NCBI RefSeq assembly: GCF_014287775.1
Contig: NZ_JACOOZ010000006.1
Location: forward strand, 177,418-241,417
Reading direction: 5' to 3'
Length of the DNA stretch: 64,000 nt
From: Eubacterium_G segne
GTDB taxonomy: Bacteria; Bacillota; Clostridia; Lachnospirales; Lachnospiraceae
The notes under the pieces are model-generated. The model ran no database searches. It had not been told where the DNA came from and saw only the letters and a list, made by a program, of their open reading frames with translations. Positions 52,365-61,412 of this stretch are shown in pieces. The stretch's first letter is position 1; each line of letters starts with the position of its first letter. The position numbers and the translations under genes are program-made.

Positions 52365-54491
52365 ATGGCAGAATATAAAGACATAATAGAAGAAAAGAAA
52401 AAGGTGCTTATGAGTCTTATGAATGATAAGCATTATGTACCAATGAAGTTTAAAGAGTTAGCAGTAATATTAAATGTAAAAAAAGAAGACAGAAAACTGT
52501 TGGATTTTGTATTGTCTGAGCTGGTTAACGAAGGAAAAATAACCATATCCAAAAGGGGAAAATATAGCCTGCCAAAAGAAACCTATGTAAAAGGAATTTT
52601 TATAAGTAATGAAAAAGGTTTTGGTTTTGTGGAGGTAGAAGGTGAAGAGGAAGATTATTTCATACCGGAAAAAAATATTGGAGGAGCCTTTCATCATGAC
52701 ACTGTTTTAGTGGCGGTAGAGCCTTTTTCTACAGGAAAGAGAAAAGAAGGAAAGGTTATAAAAGTTTTATCTCACGAAATAAGTGAAGTGGTGGGATATT
52801 TCCAGAAAAATAAATCTTTTGGATATGTGCTTCCTGATAACAATAGAATATCAAGTGATATTTATATTCCGGGAAAGTACACCATGGGGGCTGTACAGGG
52901 ACATAAAGTAGTGGTGAAAATCACTGATTATGGTTCAAAGGATAGAAAACCGGAAGGAAAAGTCATAGAAATTTTAGGACATGTAAACGACCCGGGAGTT
53001 GACATTCTTTCAATTGTAAAGGGATATAACATACCATGTGAATATCCTAAAGAGGTGATGGAACAAATTGAAAATATTCCTGAAGAGGTACAGGAAAAGG
53101 ATAAAGAAGACAGACTTGATATCAGGGACTGGCAGACGGTTACAATTGATGGAGAGGATGCAAAGGATTTAGACGATGCCATAACCCTTAAAAAGGAAGA
53201 TGGTATTTATACTTTAGGAGTTCATATTGCTGACGTGTCTCATTATGTAGTAGAAAATTCTCCTCTTGATAAGGAGGCAAAAGAGCGGGGAACCAGCGTA
53301 TATCTGGTAGATAGGGTTATTCCAATGCTTCCCCATAAGTTATCTAATGGCATATGTTCGTTAAATCAGGGCGTTGACAGATTAGCTCTTAGCTGTATTA
53401 TGAAAATAAACGAAAATGGGGAAGTAATTGATCATCAGGTAGCAGAAACTGTAGTTAATGTTGACAGGAGAATGACCTATACAGCGGTAAATGAGATTAT
53501 TACAAACAAAAATCCCGATACAATGAATGAGTACAGTGAATTAGTGCCCATGTTTCAGCTTATGGCAGAGTTATCTTCAATAATCAGGGAAAAAAGATAT
53601 GGCAGAGGAGCAATAGATTTTGATTTTCCTGAATGTAAAATTACATTAGATGAAAAGGGTTATCCTGTGTCTATTAAACCTTATGACAGAAATGCAGCCA
53701 CAAAGATTATTGAGGATTTTATGCTTATGGCAAATGAAACCATTGCAGAATATTATTTTTGGCAGCAGATACCTTTTGTTTACAGAAATCACGAAAAACC
53801 TGACAGTGACAGAATGAAACAGCTGTCATTGTTCATTACTAATTTCGGATATCATGTTAAAATGTCTAAAGACGAGGTACATCCAAAGGAATTACAGAAG
53901 CTTTTGAAAAGTATTGAAGGAACTCCGGAGGAGGCAATGATTAGCAGAGTTACCCTTCGTTCAATGAAAAGGGCTGAATACACACCGGAGTGTTTGGGAC
54001 ATTTTGGCCTGGCTGCAAAATATTATTGTCATTTTACATCACCTATAAGAAGGTATCCGGATTTACAGATTCATAGAATTATCAAGGAATGTCTTCGCGA
54101 TGACATGACGGAAAAGCATATTGAACATTACAAGTCTATTTTGCCGGAGGTCACTAAGCATTGTAGCATGACTGAAAGACGGGCAGATGATGCAGAAAGA
54201 GATTCTGAAAAAATGAAGAAAGCTGAATATATGAGAGGCTTTATAGGAGAAGAATATACAGGTGTCATATCTTCAGTTACAAGCTTTGGCGTGTATGTTG
54301 AATTGGAAAATACAGTAGAGGGACTGGTTCATGTATCAAATATGACAGATGACCATTACGAATACGATGAGGCCTCCTATAGCCTTAAAGGTCAGCAGAC
54401 AATGAAGACATATAAGCTAGGTCAGATAGTGAAAATCAGGGTGGAAAATGCTGATAAAGTAACTGGAACAATTGATTTTAGTATGGTATAA
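52365..54491 (+). CDS. rnr: Ribonuclease R
   Basis: A 3'-5' exoribonuclease that degrades structured RNA and works with SmpB in trans-translation quality control. The 708 residues begin with a winged helix, followed by two cold-shock domains (GFGFVEVEGEEEDYFIP). The catalytic RNB domain follows, with DGEDAKDLDDAITL and HIADVSHYV carrying the metal Asp residues, then an S1 domain (YTGVISSVTSFGVYVELENTVEGLVHVS). It lies 21 bases before smpB. Confidence 0.96.
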   Translation: MAEYKDIIEEKKKVLMSLMNDKHYVPMKFKELAVILNVKKEDRKLLDFVLSELVNEGKITISKRGKYSLPKETYVKGIFISNEKGFGFVEVEGEEEDYFIPEKNIGGAFHHDTVLVAVEPFSTGKRKEGKVIKVLSHEISEVVGYFQKNKSFGYVLPDNNRISSDIYIPGKYTMGAVQGHKVVVKITDYGSKDRKPEGKVIEILGHVNDPGVDILSIVKGYNIPCEYPKEVMEQIENIPEEVQEKDKEDRLDIRDWQTVTIDGEDAKDLDDAITLKKEDGIYTLGVHIADVSHYVVENSPLDKEAKERGTSVYLVDRVIPMLPHKLSNGICSLNQGVDRLALSCIMKINENGEVIDHQVAETVVNVDRRMTYTAVNEIITNKNPDTMNEYSELVPMFQLMAELSSIIREKRYGRGAIDFDFPECKITLDEKGYPVSIKPYDRNAATKIIEDFMLMANETIAEYYFWQQIPFVYRNHEKPDSDRMKQLSLFITNFGYHVKMSKDEVHPKELQKLLKSIEGTPEEAMISRVTLRSMKRAEYTPECLGHFGLAAKYYCHFTSPIRRYPDLQIHRIIKECLRDDMTEKHIEHYKSILPEVTKHCSMTERRADDAERDSEKMKKAEYMRGFIGEEYTGVISSVTSFGVYVELENTVEGLVHVSNMTDDHYEYDEASYSLKGQQTMKTYKLGQIVKIRVENADKVTGTIDFSMV

Positions 54492-54512
54492 ATATGGAAG
54501 GAGGGGAAAAAC

Positions 54513-54977
54513 ATGGCAAAAATTTCTGAAAAGTTAATTGCTACTAACAAAAAGGCAAGACATGATTATTTTATTGAGGATACTTATGAAGCGGGAATTG
54601 TGTTGCATGGCACTGAGGTTAAGTCCCTGCGTGCGGGACATTGCAGTATTAAGGAATCCTTTGTGAGAGTGGATAACGGAGAAGTTATTATATATGGAAT
54701 GCATATTAATCCATATGAAAAAGGCAATATTTTTAACAAGGATCCTTTAAGACCTAAGAAATTAATGCTTCACAAATATGAGATAAATAAGCTTGTAGGA
54801 AAGTTAAATGAAAAGGGACTAACACTGGTTCCGCTTAGGGTTTACTTTAAGGGAAGTTTGGTGAAGATGGAGATAGGTCTTGCAAGAGGTAAGAAACTCT
54901 ATGATAAGCGACAGGATATTGCAAAGAGAGACATTAAGAGAGAAAGCGAAAGAGATTTCAAAATCAGAATGAGATAA
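54513..54977 (+). CDS. smpB: SsrA-binding protein SmpB
   Basis: Binds tmRNA and brings it to stalled ribosomes. The 154 residues show KARHDYFIEDTYEAGIVLHGTEVKSLR, the RVDNGEVIIYGMHI strand and the C-terminal KKLYDKRQDIAKRD tail. It follows rnr as usual. tmRNA (ssrA), often next in Firmicutes, is not seen downstream here; a PLP enzyme takes its place. Confidence 0.97.
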   Translation: MAKISEKLIATNKKARHDYFIEDTYEAGIVLHGTEVKSLRAGHCSIKESFVRVDNGEVIIYGMHINPYEKGNIFNKDPLRPKKLMLHKYEINKLVGKLNEKGLTLVPLRVYFKGSLVKMEIGLARGKKLYDKRQDIAKRDIKRESERDFKIRMR

Positions 54978-54996
54978 AGTGACAGGAGGATATAAA

Positions 54997-56184
54997 ATGT
55001 ATACAGAATCATTAGTTAAATTAGGAAAGGTACGTTCAGAAATAAGGGAAATTTTTGAATATGGAAATAAGAGAAAGGCAGAAATAGGGGCTGAAAATGT
55101 TTTTGATTTCAGCATAGGGAATCCAAGTGTTCCGGCACCTAAATCAGTAAATGATGCCATAATTGACCTTGTAAACAATTTTGATTCAGTGGCACTTCAC
55201 GGCTATACATCAGCTCAGGGAGATGCAAAGGTTAGAACTACAATTGCAAATTACATTAATAACAGATTTAATACAGAGATTGCACCGGATAACATTTATA
55301 TGACCTGTGGTGCAGCATCATCTCTTACCATTGTATTTAATGCAATAATGCAGAAAGATGACGAGTGTATAGTGTTTACACCTTATTTCTCGGAATATGG
55401 GGTATTTTTAGAGAGAACAGGTGCAAAGCTTGTGGCTGTTAAATCTGAAGATAAAACATTTCAGGTAGATATGAAAGGATTTGAGGCTGCAATTAATGAG
55501 AAAACAAAAGCAGTTGTAATAAATTCTCCTAACAATCCTTCAGGTGTTGTTTATTCAGTAGAAACAATTGAAAAAATGTGCGATTTGTTAAGAAAGAAGG
55601 AAAAGGAATATGGACATCCTATTTTTCTTGTAACGGACGAGCCATACAGAGAATTGGTTTATGATGATATAGAGGTTCCATATCTTATTAATTACTATGA
55701 TGATACTTTTGTATGTTATTCATACAGCAAGGCTTTATCCCTTCCGGGAGAACGTATAGGATACATTGTTGTTTCTCCAAAGATGAAAGATGCAGGAGAT
55801 GCCTATGCAGCAGTTTGTGGTGCAGGACGTGCCCTTGGGTATGTATGTGCATCAAGTATGTATCAGAGAGTTATTGAAAAGTGTATTGATGATACAGCGG
55901 ATATTTCAATTTATAAGGTAAACAGGGATTTACTTTACAACAACCTTACGGAAATGGGATATGAATGTGTATATCCTGATGGAGCATTTTATCTTTTTGT
56001 AAAGGCAATGGGAGATGATGCCCATGAATTCTGCGAAAAGGCAAAAGAGCATGAACTTTTGTTAGTTCCTGCTGACAGCTTTGGAACACCGGGATATGTA
56101 AGAATTTCTTACTGTGTTCAGACAAAACAGATTGAGGATGCATTGCCGGCATTTAAGAAATTAGCAGAAAGCTATCAGAAGTAG
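54997..56184 (+). CDS. PLP-dependent class I aminotransferase
   Basis: 395 residues of the aspartate aminotransferase fold. The ATG at 54997 follows AGGAGG with a seven-base gap; a GTG at 54979 lies before the ribosome site. Motifs: FDFSIGNPSVPAP, GYTSAQGDAKVR, NSPNNPSGVVYS, VTDEPYRELVYD and the Schiff-base Lys in YSYSKALSLPGERIGY. Members act on aspartate or aromatic amino acids; the substrate cannot be assigned. It is followed closely by a small Cys-rich gene. Confidence 0.9.
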   Translation: MYTESLVKLGKVRSEIREIFEYGNKRKAEIGAENVFDFSIGNPSVPAPKSVNDAIIDLVNNFDSVALHGYTSAQGDAKVRTTIANYINNRFNTEIAPDNIYMTCGAASSLTIVFNAIMQKDDECIVFTPYFSEYGVFLERTGAKLVAVKSEDKTFQVDMKGFEAAINEKTKAVVINSPNNPSGVVYSVETIEKMCDLLRKKEKEYGHPIFLVTDEPYRELVYDDIEVPYLINYYDDTFVCYSYSKALSLPGERIGYIVVSPKMKDAGDAYAAVCGAGRALGYVCASSMYQRVIEKCIDDTADISIYKVNRDLLYNNLTEMGYECVYPDGAFYLFVKAMGDDAHEFCEKAKEHELLLVPADSFGTPGYVRISYCVQTKQIEDALPAFKKLAESYQK

Positions 56185-56192
56185 GTGAAATA

Positions 56193-56372
56193 ATGAGTGA
56201 ACAAAATAGTTGCGAATTTTGCAGTAATTATGTTTATGATGAAGAATATGAGGAATATGGGTGTGTGGTAAACATGGATGAAGATGATTTAGCCAGATTA
56301 CTTCAGTTTAAAAACTCCAGCTGTCCATATTTCTCATATGGTGATGAATATAGAATAGCAAGAAAGCAGTAG
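56193..56372 (+). CDS. DUF6472-like small four-cysteine protein
   Basis: A 59-residue protein. GGTGA lies just before the ATG, and the stop is 4 bases before the PAP2 gene. It starts MSEQNSCEFCSNYVYDEE and contains two further Cys (YGCVVN and SSCPYF), followed by DEYRIARKQ. The four Cys suggest a small zinc-binding unit. I recognise the pattern as the DUF6472 family of clostridia, whose function is unknown. It shares an operon with the aminotransferase and PAP2 genes. Confidence 0.8.
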   Translation: MSEQNSCEFCSNYVYDEEYEEYGCVVNMDEDDLARLLQFKNSSCPYFSYGDEYRIARKQ

Positions 56373-56375
56373 GTA

Positions 56376-56870
56376 ATGAAACAGGAAACTTACATAAAGA
56401 TTTCAGAATTTGTAAGAAAATATCCACATGGAGAAAGTATAGTAAAATATGCCAATAATATTATTACGGGAGTAGTATATATGGCATATTTTGTTATACT
56501 TATATTTCTTGCAGTAAACAGGGATGAAAGGGTAATAAGAATAGTTTTAGTAACAGGCATATCTTTTATATTGGTTAGTATTTTCAGGTATGTTGTGGAC
56601 GCACCAAGACCTTATACTTTGTATGAATTTAAGCCTGTTGTAAAAAAAGAAAAGACGGGGCAGTCAATGCCGAGCCGTCATGTTTTTTCAGCATTTGTTA
56701 TAGGTATGTCAGCACTTTATATAAGTGTTCATTTGGGAATTCTTATTTTGGCTGACAGTTTTTTAATGTGTTTTATGAGAGTAATAGCAGGAGTACATTT
56801 TCCAAAAGATGTAATTGTCGGAGCTATTATTGGAATATTAAGTGGAGTAATTGGATTTTACATTATTTAA
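56376..56870 (+). CDS. PAP2 family membrane phosphatase
   Basis: 164 residues with four or five helices. The three phosphatase motifs are present: VVDAPRPY (KX6RP type, about residue 74), MPSRHVFSA and RVIAGVHFPKDV. Members dephosphorylate undecaprenyl pyrophosphate or phosphatidic acid at the outer membrane face. It is short but complete. It lies between DUF6472 and the MATE gene with gaps of 3 and about 19 bases. Confidence 0.88.
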   Translation: MKQETYIKISEFVRKYPHGESIVKYANNIITGVVYMAYFVILIFLAVNRDERVIRIVLVTGISFILVSIFRYVVDAPRPYTLYEFKPVVKKEKTGQSMPSRHVFSAFVIGMSALYISVHLGILILADSFLMCFMRVIAGVHFPKDVIVGAIIGILSGVIGFYII

Positions 56871-56889
56871 TTAAGGATTGGAGACTAAA

Positions 56890-58254
56890 ATGGATAATCA
56901 GAATAAATATGTAAAAGATATGACAGTAGGAACACCATACAAGTTGCTTTTAGCATTTGCAATACCACTGTTAATAGGTAATGTGTTTCAACAGCTGTAC
57001 AATATGGTGGATTCCGTAATAGTTGGACGGTTTGTAAGTGCAAATGCCCTTGGAGCCATTGGAACTACAGCATCATTGCAGTTTTTTTTCTTTTCACTTG
57101 TAGGTGGTCTTTCCGTGGGAATTGGAATCATTGTTTCCCAGTATTTTGGTGCCAATGATGAAAAAAATGTTAAAGACACCATTGGAAATGCTACCATAAT
57201 TATAATTGCATGCTCTACCATAATGGCTATTGCGGGATACTTTGCAGCAAGACCTATTCTTATACTTTTACAGACAGATGCAGTTATTTTAGAGGATGCA
57301 GTGGCGTATCTTAAAGTTACATCAATTGGTATTATATGTATGGGATTATACAATGGTGTATCAGGTATTTTAAGAGCATTGGGAGACAGCAAGACACCTT
57401 TGATCTTTTTGATATTTGCCAGCATTCTTAATGTTATATTAGATCTTATTTTTGTGCTGGTGTTTAACTGGGGAGTAGTGGGAGCAGGTGTTGCCACAGC
57501 GTTTTCGCAGTTTATTTCAGCAATAACATGTATAATATATGCTTATAAAAGTAATTCATATTTTAGAATTAAAAGAGAAAATTTCAAAATCAATAATATG
57601 ATAATTAGAAAAAGCATGAGACTGGGTATTCCGGTAGCATTGCAAAATGCACTTATTGCTTTTTCATTAATTGTTTTACAGGCAATTGTAAACAGCTATG
57701 GAGCAGATTTTACCACGGCTTTTACGGTAGTATCAAGAATTGAAACCCTTATCCAACAGCCATTTATGTCTATGGGTGCAGCAGTATCTACATATACGGG
57801 ACAAAATCTTGGAGCCGGAAAAATTGACAGGGTAAAAAAAGGATTTAACACGGCAACAACCATTACCACAATATTTGCAATTAGCATAATGCTTTTATTC
57901 TGGATATTTACACCGCAGATTGTTTCCATATTCGGAAAAGACCCTACGGTTATGAAACAGGCTGTTGACGGACTTAGAATAACAAGCTGTTTTTACATAT
58001 TTTTGGGAATGATATATACCACCAGAAATGTGTTAAATGGTGCTGGAGATGCAATATTTTCACTGTTTACCGGAATTGTGGAGTGTATAGGACGTGTAGG
58101 TTTTGCATATCCTCTTACCCTTATACCTTTCATGGGAAGCTACGGAGTATTCTATGCTACGGGAATAACATGGCTTTTAAACGGACTGTTTAGCCTTATA
58201 AGGTATAAAAAAGGCAAATGGAAAAATATTAACATAGTAAAAAATGATATTTAA
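56890..58254 (+). CDS. MATE family efflux transporter
   Basis: 454 residues and 12 helices. The start at 56890 follows GGAG; a TTG at 56878 lies before it. Motifs: LAFAIPLLIGNVFQQLYNMVDSVIVGRFVS near the N-terminus, GISGILRALGDSKTPL-like GVSGILRALGDSKTPL and a second-half GAAVSTYTGQNLGAGK. It exports cationic drugs or metabolites by Na or proton antiport; the substrate is unknown. Confidence 0.93.
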   Translation: MDNQNKYVKDMTVGTPYKLLLAFAIPLLIGNVFQQLYNMVDSVIVGRFVSANALGAIGTTASLQFFFFSLVGGLSVGIGIIVSQYFGANDEKNVKDTIGNATIIIIACSTIMAIAGYFAARPILILLQTDAVILEDAVAYLKVTSIGIICMGLYNGVSGILRALGDSKTPLIFLIFASILNVILDLIFVLVFNWGVVGAGVATAFSQFISAITCIIYAYKSNSYFRIKRENFKINNMIIRKSMRLGIPVALQNALIAFSLIVLQAIVNSYGADFTTAFTVVSRIETLIQQPFMSMGAAVSTYTGQNLGAGKIDRVKKGFNTATTITTIFAISIMLLFWIFTPQIVSIFGKDPTVMKQAVDGLRITSCFYIFLGMIYTTRNVLNGAGDAIFSLFTGIVECIGRVGFAYPLTLIPFMGSYGVFYATGITWLLNGLFSLIRYKKGKWKNINIVKNDI

Positions 58255-58263
58255 GGAGCGTTT

Positions 58264-59496
58264 ATGTACGAAACCGCAGAAAATACGGAAAAAATAATTT
58301 TAGTTGCCGTGGCAACAGGAAATGAAGATGACGCAATGGAATCTTTAGATGAACTGGAGGAGCTGGTTAATACAGCAGGTGCAGTGGTTGTGGGAAGAGT
58401 TATCCAAAATTTAGACCACATTAATAACACTACCTATGTAGGTTCAGGAAAGGTTCAGGAAATAAAGGATTTAATATGGGAAACAGAGGCAGATGCCATA
58501 GTATGTGATGATGAATTATCTCCTGCACAATATAAGAATCTTGAAGATGAATTAGATGTTAAGGTAATGGACAGAACTCTTATAATTCTTGATATTTTTG
58601 CAGGAAGGGCAAAAAGTGCCGAAGGAAAAATCCAGGTAGAGTTAGCACAGCTTAGGTATCGTTCCACAAGACTTATTGGAATGAGAAATCTTTCAAGACA
58701 GGGTGGCGGAATAGGAACAAGAGGCCCGGGAGAAAAGAAATTAGAGGTAGACAGACGTCTTATCAGAAACAGAATATCCCAGCTAAAGGAACAGGTTAGA
58801 AATATGGAAAGCCACAGACAGGTTACAAGGGCTAAAAGACAGGACAATCCTGTTCCGGTGGTTGCCATAGTGGGATATACCAACGCCGGAAAGTCTACAC
58901 TACTTAATACTTTAACAGCGGCAAATGTGCTAGAGGAAGACAAGCTTTTTGCAACTCTTGATCCTACAACGAGAAATTATAAGCTTCCTAACGGTCAGGA
59001 GGTTTTACTGACAGATACAGTCGGATTTATAAGAAAATTGCCTCATCACTTAATAGATGCTTTCAGAAGTACCTTAGAAGAGGCAAAGTATTCAGATATA
59101 ATTATTCATGTGGTGGACTGTTCAAATCCTTCTATGGATAAAAATGTCCATGCAGTTTATGAAACACTAAAAAATCTTGAAGTAAAAGATAAAATAATCA
59201 TTACGGTATTTAACAAAATAGATAAGGTAGAAGAAAAGCCGGTTTTAAGGGATTTTAATGCTGATTACACAGTTAGTGCTGCAATAAAGAAAAATATCGG
59301 ACTAAATGAAATAAATGACGCAATAGAGGCAGCTTTGAAATCCATGCGTGTAATGGTGGAAAAGGTATACGATTATTCAGAAGCAGGAAAAATAGGAATA
59401 ATCAGAAAATACGGTCAGGTACTTAGTGAGGAATATAAAGAAGATGGAATACATCTTAAGGCATATGTACCTTCGCAAATTATGGACAGAATATAG
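58264..59496 (+). CDS. hflX: Ribosome-splitting GTPase HflX
   Basis: Rescues stalled or heat-damaged ribosomes by splitting the subunits. The 410 residues have the N-terminal HflX domain (VVGRVIQNLDHINNTTYVGSGK and DDELSPAQYKNLED), the RGPGEKKLEVDRR linker and a GTPase domain with GYTNAGKST, DTVGFIRKLPH and NKID. It starts 9 bases after the MATE gene and is probably co-transcribed with it. Confidence 0.96.
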   Translation: MYETAENTEKIILVAVATGNEDDAMESLDELEELVNTAGAVVVGRVIQNLDHINNTTYVGSGKVQEIKDLIWETEADAIVCDDELSPAQYKNLEDELDVKVMDRTLIILDIFAGRAKSAEGKIQVELAQLRYRSTRLIGMRNLSRQGGGIGTRGPGEKKLEVDRRLIRNRISQLKEQVRNMESHRQVTRAKRQDNPVPVVAIVGYTNAGKSTLLNTLTAANVLEEDKLFATLDPTTRNYKLPNGQEVLLTDTVGFIRKLPHHLIDAFRSTLEEAKYSDIIIHVVDCSNPSMDKNVHAVYETLKNLEVKDKIIITVFNKIDKVEEKPVLRDFNADYTVSAAIKKNIGLNEINDAIEAALKSMRVMVEKVYDYSEAGKIGIIRKYGQVLSEEYKEDGIHLKAYVPSQIMDRI

Positions 59497-59568
59497 ACAT
59501 ATCAGAAACGAAAGGCATAACAATGACTACAAAAGAAGCAATTAAGGAGAAGGACAGGAGGCATTGTA

Positions 59569-60483
59569 ATGAAACATATAGAAAAAATATCTTTAATCGG
59601 ATTAGGAGCCATGGGAGTATTTTTTGCACCGAGATTATATGAAACTTATGGTGAAAACTTTAGGGTTATTGCCAATGGTGAAAGAAAAGAAAGATTAGAA
59701 AATAAAGGTGTCACCGTAAATGGAATAAATTATAAGTTCCCAATAATTACTCCTGATGTAATGGGAGATGAGGCCGATTTAATAATAATTGGCGTTAAGG
59801 GATATTCCTTAGAGCAAGCTATCGAGGATATTAGAAATCAGGTAGGGAAAAATACCCTTATTTTGTCACTTTTAAATGGGGTTGACAGTGAGGAACGTCT
59901 GATAAAAGAATTTGGAAATGAGCATGTTTTATATTCATTTATGAGAATGTCAGTAGTTATGAAGGATGGCAAGGCTGATTTTGATCCATATTGGGGAAAA
60001 ATTCACTTTGGTGAGAAAGAAAATCACGAGTATACAGACAGGGTTTTGGCGGTAAAAGAGGTTTTTGATAAGGCTGATATTCCCTACTCCATTGAGAAAG
60101 ATATGTTAAAGGGAATCTGGTTTAAATATATGTGCAATATTGGAGAAAATATGACCTGTGCCCTTTTAGGTATACCTTTTGGCGCTTTTAGAACTGATGA
60201 TAATGCAAACTGGATTAGAATAAATGCCATGAGAGAGGTGGCTGCAATTGCCGGGAAAAAAGGAATTGATTTAGGGGAAAAGGAAATAGAGGCACAAAAC
60301 AAAACTGTAGTTACAATACCTGAAAAGAACAAACCATCAACCCTTCAGGATTTAGAAGCAGGGAAGAAAACGGAAATAGATATGTTTGCAGGTAATGTGG
60401 TAAAAATGGGTAAAGAGCTTAATGTGCCTACTCCGATAAATGAAATGTTTTATCATGGAATACGTGTATTGGAAAATAAATAA
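59569..60483 (+). CDS. panE: 2-dehydropantoate 2-reductase
   Basis: Reduces ketopantoate to pantoate with NADPH in the CoA pathway. The 304 residues begin with the nucleotide motif SLIGLGAMGVFFAPRLYE and contain LIIIGVKGYSLEQA, the catalytic Lys region DMLKGIWFKYMCNIGENM and KPSTLQDLEAGKKTEID. Paralogues of this fold act on other keto acids, so the substrate is likely but not certain. AGGAGG precedes the ATG. Confidence 0.88.
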   Translation: MKHIEKISLIGLGAMGVFFAPRLYETYGENFRVIANGERKERLENKGVTVNGINYKFPIITPDVMGDEADLIIIGVKGYSLEQAIEDIRNQVGKNTLILSLLNGVDSEERLIKEFGNEHVLYSFMRMSVVMKDGKADFDPYWGKIHFGEKENHEYTDRVLAVKEVFDKADIPYSIEKDMLKGIWFKYMCNIGENMTCALLGIPFGAFRTDDNANWIRINAMREVAAIAGKKGIDLGEKEIEAQNKTVVTIPEKNKPSTLQDLEAGKKTEIDMFAGNVVKMGKELNVPTPINEMFYHGIRVLENK

Positions 60484-60583
60484 AAAAGGAATATCAATAT
60501 GGTGTTTCTAATTCTATACAACACGAAATGCAACACAAATGATTCAAATATGATGAGAAACTTTAAAAAAGGCAAAAAAATAA

Positions 60584-60656
60584 AGCTGCCAACGGGATTT
60601 GAACCCGTGGCCTCCGCCTTACCAAGGCGACGCTCTACCTCCTGAGCCATGGCAGC
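60584..60656 (-). tRNA. tRNA-Thr(GGT)
   Basis: On the minus strand, acceptor GCTGCCA pairs with TGGCAGC. The D arm contains GCTCAGGAGGTAGAGC, the anticodon loop TTGGTAA gives GGT, and the T arm is CGGGTTCAAATCCCG. The discriminator is T and CCA is not encoded. A T-rich stretch follows. It is divergent from ilvN. Confidence 0.95.
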
Positions 60657-60739
60657 CTGTCATACGACTTAAAAATAATAACATATTCTAATGAATTTTA
60701 CAATAACATATTTTAGTAATGTCATAATTGCATAATTCG

Positions 60740-60768
60740 TTGAATGTATGAAATTTTATTAATAAAAT
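60740..60768 (+). promoter_or_regulatory. Promoter of ilvN-ilvC
   Basis: TTGAAT (60740-60745) and TAAAAT (60763-60768) are 17 bp apart, about 80 bases before the ilvN start. No T-box or leader peptide of branched-chain codons is evident. Confidence 0.6.
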
Positions 60769-60848
60769 ATTTTCACTAAATATTGAAACGTAAAAATATA
60801 TGTGTTATGATTATACGAGCATTAAATCTGAGAAAAGAGGATGTACAT

Positions 60849-61331
60849 ATGAATAAAAAGGTATTATCGGTTTTAGTAGATAACACATCAGGTGTTCTTA
60901 ACAGAATTGCCGGTTTGTTTAGCAGAAGAGGATATAACATTGACAGTTTAACAGTTGGAGAGACTGAAAATCCTAAATATTCCAGAATGACTATTGTAGT
61001 AACAGGTGATGATGCTATATTAGAACAGATTGTTAAGCAGATTACAAAGTTAGAGGATGTCAGAAGAGTTGATGTTTTAGAACTTAATAATTCAGTTACA
61101 AGGGAACTTATTCTTGTAAAGATAAAGACTACTCCTGCACAGAGACAGCAGATTATATCCGTGACTGAAATTTTCAGGGCTAATATTGTTGATGTGGCAA
61201 AGGACAGTGTTATGATTGAGATTACAGGAAGCCAGTCAAAGCTTTCTGCATTTTTAAGTCTTCTTGAAGATTATGAGATTTTAGAATTAGTAAGAACAGG
61301 TATCACAGGTCTTGCAAGAGGAATTAAATAG
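60849..61331 (+). CDS. ilvN: Acetolactate synthase small subunit
   Basis: Regulatory subunit that gives valine feedback control to IlvB. The start at 60849 follows AGAGG and gives 160 residues, the family size. The ACT domain starts at once (VLSVLVDNTSGVLNRIAGLFSRRGYNIDSL); TPAQRQQIISVTEIFRANIVDV and GPTGLARGIK-like TGITGLARGIK follow. The catalytic subunit ilvB is not in the window upstream, so it must be encoded elsewhere. ilvC follows after about 80 bases. Confidence 0.95.
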   Translation: MNKKVLSVLVDNTSGVLNRIAGLFSRRGYNIDSLTVGETENPKYSRMTIVVTGDDAILEQIVKQITKLEDVRRVDVLELNNSVTRELILVKIKTTPAQRQQIISVTEIFRANIVDVAKDSVMIEITGSQSKLSAFLSLLEDYEILELVRTGITGLARGIK

Positions 61332-61412
61332 TGTAGTTTATATATAGAGAATTAATATTTACATTACATTCTTTATAAAATAATAAATATTTTACAAATG
61401 GAGGCGACAATT

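Noticed and set aside
59523..59642. Small frame of 39 codons between hflX and panE
   Set aside because: It overlaps the start of panE by most of its length, has no clear ribosome site and resembles no family.
60769..60848. T-box or leader-peptide attenuator before ilvN
   Set aside because: The leader is short and lacks a T-box core, a terminator and a run of Leu, Ile or Val codons.
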